Shown here: in pieces, positions 1 through 4,820 of the stretch
How positions within the stretch are numbered: position 1 is the stretch's first letter
Layout: every line of letters begins with the position of its first letter
The notes under the pieces: model-generated
Databases searched by the model: none
What the model was told of the DNA's origin: nothing
What the model saw: only the letters and a program-made list of their open reading frames with translations
Assembly: GCA_947626705.1 (NCBI GenBank)
Contig: CANQTJ010000097.1
Coordinates: 1-5,570 of the forward strand
Length of the DNA: 5,570 nucleotides
Direction of reading: 5' to 3'
DNA from: an uncultured Clostridia bacterium
GTDB lineage: Bacteria; Bacillota; Clostridia; TANB77; CAG-508
Translations under genes and position numbers: made by a program

Positions 1-70
1 AAGATGGGACTCGAACCCACGGCCTCCAGTGCCACAAACTGGCGCTCTAACCAACTGCGCTACATCCACC
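1..70 (-). tRNA. tRNA-His (GTG anticodon), 3' end cut by the window edge
   Basis: Read on the minus strand from position 70 this folds as a tRNA. It has a GGTGGATG 5' acceptor strand, including the extra 5' G typical of tRNA-His, a D arm with GCGC/GAGC, and an anticodon arm with stem CCAGT/ACTGG. The 7-base loop TTGTGGC gives anticodon GTG, which reads histidine CAY codons. The T arm is GTGGG-TTCGAGT-CCCAT. About seven bases of the 3' acceptor strand lie outside the window. With the three visible 3' bases, one U-U mismatch would occur in the acceptor stem (T6 opposite T67). The 5' end faces the recombinase gene. Confidence 0.95.
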
Positions 71-104
71 ATGGTTTCTGTGCTCCTTTACTTAGCACCT
101 TTAT

Positions 105-133
105 ATTTTAACTTATTTATGTCCTACTGTCAA
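105..133 (-). promoter_or_regulatory. sigma-A promoter of the tRNA-His gene
   Basis: On the minus strand a perfect -35 box TTGACA (133-128) is followed by a 17-base spacer and a -10 box TAAAAT (110-105). This is 35 bases upstream of the tRNA 5' end, so a short leader with a 5-bp hairpin (GTGCT/AGCAC) would be removed by RNase P. It is the best promoter in the window and points at the tRNA. Confidence 0.8.
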
Positions 134-330
134 CCCCATTTTAAAATTTTTTAATTTTTTGAGCTCATTTTTACTCAATTTTTAAATAAGTATCTTAATA
201 TTTTATATTTGTTGTTTTTAATATTTTATATTTATTGTTATCATTAGCTATTACTATCTACTACTATCTATTAAATAGCAAATATATATATTAATCATTA
301 TAAACAAAAATTAGATAATTTATAATATTT
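134..330. other. A/T-rich gap between tRNA promoter and recombinase, with short repeats
   Basis: No gene is supported here. The stretch contains a tandem 22-base direct repeat (195-239), a 9-base repeat TACTATCTA at 252-260 and 262-270 (period 10), and an inverted repeat ATTATAAA/TTTATAAT at 297-304 and 319-326 with a 14-base loop just after the recombinase stop codon. The hairpin lacks a good T run on either side, so it is a poor intrinsic terminator. The position next to a recombinase gene would suit arm-type integrase binding sites, but that is inference. Confidence 0.5.
195..239. repeat. 22-bp tandem direct repeat (one mismatch) beside the recombinase gene
   Basis: Copy 1 spans 195-216 and copy 2 spans 218-239, a period of 23. 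The first 16 bases (TTAATATTTTATATTT) are identical, and the following six differ only as GTTGTT versus ATTGTT. It could be a recombinase arm site, or chance repetition in a sequence of nearly pure A/T. Confidence 0.55.
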
Positions 331-1257
331 TTATAACTTTTCTAAAAATTTTTTTTTAGTATTAAATGATGAATGGACATATCTATTTAAAGTAATATCA
401 ACACTTGCATGTCCCAAAATTTCACTTAACGATTTTATATCCATTCCTATTTCAATACATTCAGTTGCAAAAGTATGTCTTAAAACATGAAAATTATACT
501 CTTTTATATGACAAGTATTTAATAATTTTTTATACATATATTGATAATTTCTTGGTTCTATAAATTTTTCACATGAACCTGTCAAAAAAAATTCATCTTT
601 GCAAAAGTTATTTTCATTTTTAATTTGTTTTAATATTACTTGTAATTTCTGAGATATTGGTATCTTTCTAATAGATTTTCTACTTTTAGGGCTATCTATA
701 GAAATTTCTGTACTATTTTTATCCTTATAAATTCTTTGCATTGTTTTATTTATAATTAACAAATTTTTCTCCAAATTTATATTTTTCCATGATAAAGCAC
801 AAATTTCTCCTATTCTTATTCCAGTATTTAAACAAATTAATATGCCTATATCTCTATAAGTTCCATTTTTTATACATTGTTTTTCTAATTTGTTTTTCTC
901 TTTTTTACTTAAAATCTGTGTTTCTAATAATTCATTTTTAGGCATAGCAATTAAATCAATTTTAAAATCACAATTATATTTTCTTTCTGCATATTTTAGT
1001 ATAGATTTTAATACTATTATTATGTCTTTAATAGTCTTTGTTGATAAATTTTGTGCAAGTTTATCAACAAAAATGTTAAAATCATAATCTTCAAAAAAAC
1101 TTATCTTTCGTTCATCAAATTCTGGTATTATATATTTATTTATAATATATTTATAACGGTAATATGTTGAATCTTTTATATTATATTTTTTATATAATAA
1201 CCAACTTTCTGCTACTTTCTTTAATTTTTCATTTTTTCCTTTACTTAATGTTTTCAT
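331..1257 (-). CDS. tyrosine recombinase / phage-type integrase
   Basis: This 308-residue site-specific recombinase would cut and rejoin DNA at att or similar sites through a covalent 3'-phosphotyrosine. Residues about 10-95 form the helical SAM-like core-binding domain, and residues about 115-300 form the catalytic domain. The catalytic residues are all visible: R148 in GIRIGE, the beta-hairpin lysine around K191 in SPKSRKSIRKIP, the HxxR box H257-R260 (HVLRH), H283 in LGHAS, and nucleophile Y293 in NRYVH. The length is near the usual range for such integrases (300-400), although a long arm-binding N-terminus is absent. The ATG at 1257 lies 14 bases after AAGGAG, a long spacing. It neighbours a tRNA gene and the DGR block, which suggests an integrated element or a resident XerC/D-like recombinase. 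The intact active site argues that it is functional. Confidence 0.9.
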   Translation of the reverse strand: MKTLSKGKNEKLKKVAESWLLYKKYNIKDSTYYRYKYIINKYIIPEFDERKISFFEDYDFNIFVDKLAQNLSTKTIKDIIIVLKSILKYAERKYNCDFKIDLIAMPKNELLETQILSKKEKNKLEKQCIKNGTYRDIGILICLNTGIRIGEICALSWKNINLEKNLLIINKTMQRIYKDKNSTEISIDSPKSRKSIRKIPISQKLQVILKQIKNENNFCKDEFFLTGSCEKFIEPRNYQYMYKKLLNTCHIKEYNFHVLRHTFATECIEIGMDIKSLSEILGHASVDITLNRYVHSSFNTKKKFLEKL

Positions 1258-1319
1258 TTTACTAATACAATCTCCTTCCTTTTTTAAATCTTACCAAAGT
1301 GATAAAACTTATCTTGCAT

Positions 1320-1347
1320 TTTATATTAGTAAATTAAAAAAAAGCAA
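1320..1347 (-). promoter_or_regulatory. possible promoter of the recombinase gene
   Basis: On the minus strand TTGCTT (1347-1342) is followed by 16 bases including a T run and then TATAAA (1325-1320), about 60 bases upstream of the recombinase start. The boxes are only moderately close to consensus, and such matches are common in A/T-rich DNA. Confidence 0.3.
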
Positions 1348-1390
1348 CATTCTTAATTTTAGAGTGCATTTTGCCATAAACTGTAACCTA

Positions 1391-1415
1391 AAAAATTATT
1401 TAATTTGTAATAATT
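1391..1415 (-). terminator. weak candidate terminator after the SSB-like gene
   Basis: An inverted repeat AATAATT (1409-1415) / AATTATT (1394-1400) with an 8-base loop overlaps the stop codon of the SSB-like gene and is followed on the minus strand by a T run (TTTTT). The stem is A/T only, so termination strength is doubtful. Confidence 0.25.
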
Positions 1416-1674
1416 AATAAATTTTTCTTATATCTATAACTTCTATTTCCATATTTCTATCATTAACCCTAATTTCACCTTCTACATATATAAAATTTTC
1501 TTTCTTTATTTTGCTATATATATAATCTGCCATTTCATCATATCCAAATACCTTTATTACATATTTATTTGCAAATTCAATATATAAATATGAGATTGAT
1601 ATCTTCTTACTTTTATATAAAAAGTTAAATTCTGGTTCACTTATTACTTTTCCCATAATAAAGCATCTATTCAA
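1414..1674 (-). CDS. small SSB-like OB-fold protein (TTG start)
   Basis: This 86-residue protein resembles a shortened single-stranded-DNA-binding domain. It begins MNRCFIMGKVISEPEF, like the 'MNKVxLxGRLxxDPE' start of SSB. It then has alternating beta strands (residues 25-43), a YDEMADYIYSKIKKEN helix (45-60) matching the SSB 'G..AE.....KG' segment, and VEGEIR (64-69) matching 'VEGRL'. It lacks the usual acidic C-terminal tail and is much shorter than a housekeeping SSB (about 140-180 residues). It may therefore be a specialised paralogue or a decayed one. The start is TTG at 1674, set by AAGGAGG seven bases upstream. It is on the same strand as the DGR, about 200 bases beyond the template repeat, so it could be cotranscribed with it. 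Its role is unknown, and binding of single-stranded DNA or cDNA is inference only. Confidence 0.65.
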   Translation of the reverse strand: MNRCFIMGKVISEPEFNFLYKSKKISISYLYIEFANKYVIKVFGYDEMADYIYSKIKKENFIYVEGEIRVNDRNMEIEVIDIRKIY

Positions 1675-1681
1675 TTGCTCT

Positions 1682-1688
1682 CCTCCTT
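1682..1688 (-). promoter_or_regulatory. ribosome binding site that fixes the TTG start of the SSB-like gene
   Basis: AAGGAGG on the minus strand is separated by seven bases from the TTG at 1674-1672. The nearest in-frame ATG (residue 7) would be too far away and would remove the first beta strand, so TTG is the better start. Confidence 0.75.
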
Positions 1689-1709
1689 ATCTAACTTTCT
1701 TATATAACA

Positions 1710-1750
1710 TAAAACACATATTTTCGATTACTCTACTAACATGTGTTTTA
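1710..1750. repeat. 10-bp perfect inverted repeat between template repeat and SSB-like gene
   Basis: TAAAACACAT (1710-1719) pairs with ATGTGTTTTA (1741-1750) across a 21-base loop. No T run follows on either strand, so it is not a typical terminator. It lies 123-163 bases downstream of the template repeat in the sense direction, where DGR transcripts carry the structured spacer needed for cDNA priming, and also upstream of the SSB-like gene. An RNA structure in the DGR transcript, or an operator for the SSB-like gene, are both possible. Confidence 0.5.
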
Positions 1751-1872
1751 CTGATACATTTTTACCTAATATCCTATTAAAATCATTTTCTATTAGGAAG
1801 GAATAAACCTCTTTAATATCTAATACTTTACTGTATATATTCCGTAAAATATATAATCTCAAATAATATTAG
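1751..1872 (-). other. non-coding stretch downstream of the template repeat (possible DGR RNA spacer)
   Basis: No gene is supported here. In the Bordetella phage DGR the RNA just 3' of the TR is required with RT and Avd for priming cDNA synthesis. Here the equivalent position is this 122-base stretch plus the inverted repeat beyond it. Assignment is by position, not by a recognised motif. Confidence 0.35.
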
Positions 1873-1989
1873 AGTACCGCACGAAACCCGATGTTAAGAT
1901 TAGTGTTGCTGACTGTGTTATTACCATTGCGGTAGCAAACTGGGTAAGTTGCGTATGCGTTGATGTAACTCCCACCACGAATCACACGA
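1873..1989 (-). repeat. DGR template repeat (TR)
   Basis: This 117-bp segment matches 3505-3621 at a constant offset of 1632 with 12 substitutions and no gaps. In the sense (minus) strand it reads in the same frame as the target C-terminus, with AAC or AAT at seven codon positions. All seven are changed in the VR. Eleven of the 12 differences sit on TR adenines (plus-strand T at 1895, 1900, 1901, 1904, 1906, 1918, 1919, 1922, 1928, 1950 and 1961). The exception is plus-strand A1885, close to the 3' end, where the IMH* element belongs. The repeat starts 47 bases after the RT stop codon. Its RNA is expected to be the template for mutagenic cDNA. Confidence 0.93.
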
Positions 1990-2036
1990 GCATTCGATTT
2001 ATCCCTACTGAATAATTTAATTATTTATGCAGAAAT

Positions 2037-3075
2037 TTACATTACATTCAAATTTTCTGAACTTTCTGTAATATAAAATAATTTATTTGTTAAATTATGT
2101 ACATTTGCATATTGTATATATCCTAAATGTCCACACAGATACTTTTTCGCTTCATAACTAGTCATTCTGCCATTTTTTATTTCTTCTTTTAAATATTTAA
2201 TTTTCTTTTTTAATTTTTTCTTTCCCCTATCTCTTATTTTTAATCTATATTCATTAATTTTATATCCACAAAAATTCAATCCTTGTTTATTTTTAAATAT
2301 CTGTGTTTTACTATTTAATTCCAATTTTAATTTTTCATCTAAAAAAATTTTTATTTTTTCTAATGCCTTTTTTGCTTCTTCTTTAGTCTTTACAAGTATT
2401 ACAGAATCATCCATATATCTATAATAATATTTTATTTTTAATTCATTTTTTATATATTGGTCTAATTCATTTAGATATATATTTGCAAATATTTGTGATG
2501 TATAATTTCCTATTGCAACTCCTTGTTGTGGATTATTTGAATATATTATTTGACTAATTAACCATAACAACTTTTTATCTACGATTTTTCTTTGCATAAT
2601 ATTGTATAATATATCTTTATCTATGCTTTGAAAGTATTTTCTTACGTCCATTTTTAATATATAGTACTCACTCCATTTTCTTTTACAATGTTTCATACCT
2701 TTTTGTACTGCAAGTACAGCTTTTAAAGTTCCTTTTCCTTTTAAACACGCATACGAATGTTCTATAAATGTTGGGACATACGCATCTATTAAAAAATTAT
2801 CAACTAACCATCTATGTACTATTCTGTCTATATATCTTGATTTTTCTATTTTTCTTAATTTAGGTTCTCTTACATAAAAAACTGTATATCCTCCGATGCT
2901 TATATGTCATATTTTTTAATTGCTCATATAAATATCTTATATAATCTTCTTGTTTAAGTTCAAATAGTATTATATCTTTTTTATATCTTTTATTTTTTCT
3001 ACTCTCAATATGAGCTTTCATTAAATTGTCATACGTTAAATATTTATCATAAACATTTCTTAGTGTCTTTGGCAT
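2037..3075 (-). CDS. DGR reverse transcriptase, coding sequence interrupted by a one-base frameshift
   Basis: The enzyme reverse-transcribes template-repeat RNA with errors at adenines and feeds VR replacement. Two frames together give about 345 residues, within the usual DGR RT range. Frame one (3075 to about 2896) gives the N-terminus, MPKTLRNVYDKYLTYDNL to TYKH. The second frame (open from 2906 to 2037) gives GGYTVFYVREPKLR, then SYACLKGKGT, the catalytic Asp in YYILKMDVRKYF (about residue 143), and the DGR-type box GNYTSQ (about 189-194), which has SQ where group II intron RTs have SP. YMDD (about 220-223) and FCGYKIN follow. No second break is seen. The part after the break has an in-frame ATG only at 2696, which lies after motif 1-2 sequence, so independent translation there would give a truncated RT of 219 residues. 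The start at 3075 overlaps avd by 29 bases, which implies translational coupling. Confidence 0.9.
2860..3075 (-). CDS. N-terminal piece of the DGR reverse transcriptase as literally encoded
   Basis: As the sequence stands, translation from the ATG at 3075 stops at 2860 after 71 residues. Residues 1 to about 59 are ordinary DGR RT N-terminus with basic helices (AHIESRKNKRYKKD) and end in TYKH. The last dozen residues (RRIYSFLCKRT) are out-of-frame reading of the segment that encodes GGYTVFYVREPK in the other frame. This is not a separate gene, but one part of the RT described above. Confidence 0.75.
   Translation of the reverse strand: MPKTLRNVYDKYLTYDNLMKAHIESRKNKRYKKDIILFELKQEDYIRYLYEQLKNMTYKHRRIYSFLCKRT
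2862..2906 (-). other. frameshift zone inside the reverse transcriptase
   Basis: The two RT frames overlap only between the stop of the first frame (2860-2862) and the stop of the second (2907-2909), so the shift must lie here. The best join by family pattern is TYKH|GGYTVFYV, which needs one base (C on the minus strand, plus-strand G2895) to be skipped. A second possible join is in the T6 run (plus A2876-2881), giving IYSF|YVREP. Both need a +1 change. The codons at the join are CGG AGG, both probably rare in this A/T-rich genome, and GGAGG there resembles a Shine-Dalgarno sequence. Sequence error, mutation and recoding are all possible. Confidence 0.8.
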
Positions 3076-3418
3076 AATATTTTAGAAGTCCTCCAATAAT
3101 TTTTCCCAATTCATATATCATTTCTGATGCTATTTTAAATTTTTTTTCATCTATCCATTTATTTTTATACATTATTCTTAGAAAAATTCGTTGTGCATTT
3201 AGTTTAGCATCTACACAATTTATACAATTTAATTTTTCTTTTTCATTTATTTTACTCAACAATAATATTTCTTCTATCATTTCATACATTGATTTCTTAT
3301 ATTCTGTCCCTATGCTAAACTTCTCTGTTCGCGGTAATTTTATTATTACTTCAATCATATATTGAATATATTTTTCAGATTTTGGAATTAATATTAACTC
3401 ATTTTTACTATCTCCCAT
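3047..3418 (-). CDS. avd: Avd-like DGR accessory protein (four-helix bundle)
   Basis: This 123-residue, highly charged, wholly helical protein matches the accessory variability determinant type. Avd proteins form positively charged barrel-like pentamers that bind the RT and template RNA and are needed for mutagenic cDNA synthesis. Visible features are a first helix (6-27), the turn LPRTEKFSIGTEYKKSMYEM (28-47) that is characteristic of the family, a middle helix with DAKLNAQRIFLRI (70-82), and a last helix ASEMIYELGKIIGGLLKYYA (97-116). The length is usual for Avd (about 110-130). The gene lies between the target and the RT, as in many DGRs, and overlaps the RT start by 29 bases. The ATG at 3418 has no clear ribosome binding site of its own. 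A tiny in-frame reading frame with an AAGGAG site ends nine bases upstream, so expression may depend on reinitiation. Confidence 0.88.
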   Translation of the reverse strand: MGDSKNELILIPKSEKYIQYMIEVIIKLPRTEKFSIGTEYKKSMYEMIEEILLLSKINEKEKLNCINCVDAKLNAQRIFLRIMYKNKWIDEKKFKIASEMIYELGKIIGGLLKYYAKDTKKCL

Positions 3419-3427
3419 TCGTCTAAT

Positions 3428-3451
3428 TTATGTTAATGCCAATTTTAACAT
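3428..3451 (-). CDS. possible seven-codon leader ahead of avd
   Basis: A mini reading frame encoding MLKLALT starts at 3451 behind AAGGAG (3460-3455, spacing three bases, shorter than ideal) and stops at 3428, in the same frame as avd and nine bases before its ATG. It could couple translation of avd to upstream ribosomes, or be a remnant of an older avd start cut off by the TAA. It is too short to be supported by coding statistics. Confidence 0.25.
   Translation of the reverse strand: MLKLALT
3430..3451. repeat. 7-bp inverted repeat in the target-avd gap
   Basis: ATGTTAA (3430-3436) and TTAACAT (3445-3451) are perfect complements with an 8-base loop. In the sense RNA the hairpin begins exactly at the AUG of the mini leader, so it could hide that start or the downstream avd start. 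It lacks a T run and is not a terminator. Confidence 0.45.
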
Positions 3452-3489
3452 ACTCTCCTTCCTATAGTTTATCGCAAACAAGAGTTCAG

Positions 3490-3510
3490 GGCTACTTGAT
3501 ATAAAGTACC
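3490..3510 (-). promoter_or_regulatory. IMH-side hairpin at the 3' end of the variable repeat (candidate)
   Basis: In the sense strand GG-TACTT (3510-3504) can pair with AAGTA-G-CC (3497-3490) with a one-base bulge and a 6-base loop, spanning the stop codon and the VR end. The TR copy lacks the pairing partner. DGR targets often carry a hairpin or cruciform just past the IMH that stimulates retrohoming. Another short one, GTTT/AAAC (3479-3476 with 3470-3467, GCGAT loop), lies about 13 bases further downstream in the sense direction. Assignment is by position only. Confidence 0.35.
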
Positions 3511-4820
3511 GCACGATACCCGATGTCAAGACCAGAGATGCTGACTGTGCAATGACCATAGCGGTAGCAAACTGGGTAAGTGGCGTATGCGTAGATGTAA
3601 CTCCCACCACGAATCACACGATATTGGTTGCTCGTTTGATAATGTGAGTCTTCTTCTGTCCATTCCCATAGATTACCTGCTACATCAAATGTATGGTATT
3701 TGTGTGTATAATTACTTGCACCTGTTGTTAATAAATCTCCACCTGAATTATCTGTACTATAATTAGCTGTTTTTCCCGTTGTTTTTTCTCCAAATTTATC
3801 TAAATACCAATACCCACCAGTATAAGTTGCTTTTGCCAATCTACCATTATAGTCTATTTGTGTATTTCTATAATTTCCCCAATTTCCGGAACTTGTTAAA
3901 TCTGCATCCGTCATATTTTCTTTTTCTTTTATTTTTGTTATCATTACGTCCCATTGTGTTCCTGTTATTAACCCACTTTGGACACTATCAGTATTATACA
4001 TACTTTCAGCATTTTTCTTTGCATAATTCCAATCTATAAACATCCATGGAATCTGTCCAGCTTTACTTTGTGGCACTCCATCTTGATTATATATTTTATT
4101 TGAACCTGTATGTTGTTGTTTAGTTGTAAACTCCTCAATATCTGTTGCAAGTCCTGCTTCATATCTTGCTACATAAAATCCTCCATACTTTCTTATTTGT
4201 ACTAATTCAGCATTTGATGTTGTTGTATCCCATTGTGCATTTTGTTTATTCCAAGTTGTATTCTTTACATACTCTTGCTCTGTACATGGTATCCATACAA
4301 ACTGATTTCCTTGTAATTCTGTCGCTTTTTCCCACGTTGTCTTATCTGTACCATCATATTTATCTGCTTGATTATCTGATATTATTACGCCTGTACTTAA
4401 ATTTCCTCCAACATAATAAAATCCATTAGGAACTGGTACTGTTTCTCCACCTCCTAAAGAAACTGCATATACTGCTGCAACTCTTCCAACTACTTTTTCT
4501 TCTCCTGTTTCAGTATCTACATATTTTAATTCTGCACCTTGCCATTGCTCTGGTAACCTAACTTGTTTACCTGCCTCTGTATCTTGCGTGTTCTCTGGTA
4601 AATCTCCATTATTTTTCATATACTCTTCATATTCTTTTAAAATAGAATTTTCCTTTTCTTGTGCCTCTTGTGTTCTTTGTTTTGCTAATTGAACTTTGTC
4701 AAATAGCCCATTTCCTGTTAACTGTGCTATTGAAATACCTGCCAATATCAACAATATTACTATTGTTATTACTAGTGCTACTAATGTTATTCCTTTATTT
4801 TTTTTACTAGTCAATTTCAT
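3492..4820 (-). CDS. DGR-diversified target protein: prepilin-like N-terminus with FGE/C-type-lectin-fold C-terminus
   Basis: This 442-residue protein is probably exported. It starts MKLTSKKNKG|ITLVALVITI, a class III (type IV prepilin) signal with the expected peptidase cut after G10 and a hydrophobic helix to about residue 30. Position +5 is Ala (A15) instead of the usual Glu. A pilin-like amphipathic helix rich in K/E follows (about 38-71). Residues 130-442 look like the formylglycine-generating-enzyme-type C-lectin fold used by many DGR targets: FVWIPC (174-179), YGGFYVARYEAG (212-223), TGTQWDVMI (286-294), AGNLWEWTEE (381-390), VIRGGSY (402-408) and GYRAV (434-438). It is a ligand-binding, not an enzymatic, use of the fold. 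The VR covers residues 401-439. Codons 410, 421, 423, 424, 428, 429, 430 and 432 differ from the TR at adenines. GGAGG lies seven bases before the ATG. The ligand is unknown. Confidence 0.9.
   Translation of the reverse strand: MKLTSKKNKGITLVALVITIVILLILAGISIAQLTGNGLFDKVQLAKQRTQEAQEKENSILKEYEEYMKNNGDLPENTQDTEAGKQVRLPEQWQGAELKYVDTETGEEKVVGRVAAVYAVSLGGGETVPVPNGFYYVGGNLSTGVIISDNQADKYDGTDKTTWEKATELQGNQFVWIPCTEQEYVKNTTWNKQNAQWDTTTSNAELVQIRKYGGFYVARYEAGLATDIEEFTTKQQHTGSNKIYNQDGVPQSKAGQIPWMFIDWNYAKKNAESMYNTDSVQSGLITGTQWDVMITKIKEKENMTDADLTSSGNWGNYRNTQIDYNGRLAKATYTGGYWYLDKFGEKTTGKTANYSTDNSGGDLLTTGASNYTHKYHTFDVAGNLWEWTEEDSHYQTSNQYRVIRGGSYIYAYATYPVCYRYGHCTVSISGLDIGYRAVLYIK
3505..3621 (-). repeat. DGR variable repeat (VR) in the target gene
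   Basis: This is the 117-bp counterpart of the template repeat. Relative to the TR, the encoded residues change N410Y, N421Y, N423H, N424C, N428I, T429S, N430G and N432D, with one silent change at A413 (GCA to GCC). All of these arise from TR adenines. F435Y comes from a T-to-A difference in the IMH region and would not be a normal DGR substitution. The sense 3' end (3520-3505, with CGGGTATCGTGCGGTACT) is the expected IMH. The first 28 bp (3621-3594) and the stretch 3592-3583 are identical to the TR. Confidence 0.93.

Noticed and set aside
890..1087. Open frame of 65 codons on the plus strand
   Set aside because: It lies wholly antisense to the tyrosine recombinase, whose catalytic motifs are clear. 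The translation is low-complexity and hydrophobic, with no ribosome binding site.
2022..2051. Possible promoter for a separate TR RNA (TTGAAT, 18 bases, TAAATA)
   Set aside because: It is well placed before the TR but weak, and it sits inside A/T-rich RT 3' sequence where such matches occur by chance.
2875..2881. Classical -1 slippery heptamer U UUU UUA in frame in the RT N-terminal piece
   Set aside because: A -1 slip there reads AUG then UAA and stops at once. The RT needs a +1 shift, so this motif cannot restore the enzyme.
2037..3075. Group II intron maturase/RT as the identity of the RT
   Set aside because: The box before the active site is GNYTSQ and not the group II SP form. No maturase or endonuclease domain follows YMDD, and Avd and TR/VR are present.
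3428..3610. Minus-strand 60-codon frame across the VR and the gap
   Set aside because: It is a shifted reading of the target's 3' end. The target frame is supported by the RGGS and GYRAV motifs and by the AAY codon pattern. Only the last seven codons are noted separately, as a possible leader.
1873..3621. TR and VR read as ends of an insertion sequence or as a CRISPR-like repeat
   Set aside because: There are only two copies, in direct orientation, with substitutions confined to one base type and one copy inside a coding region. Terminal inverted repeats, a transposase and spacers are absent.
3779..4429. Plus-strand open frames at 3779-4039 and 4145-4429
   Set aside because: Both are antisense to the DGR target gene. 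They are rich in Leu/Phe/Tyr/His, as expected for the complement of an A-rich coding strand.
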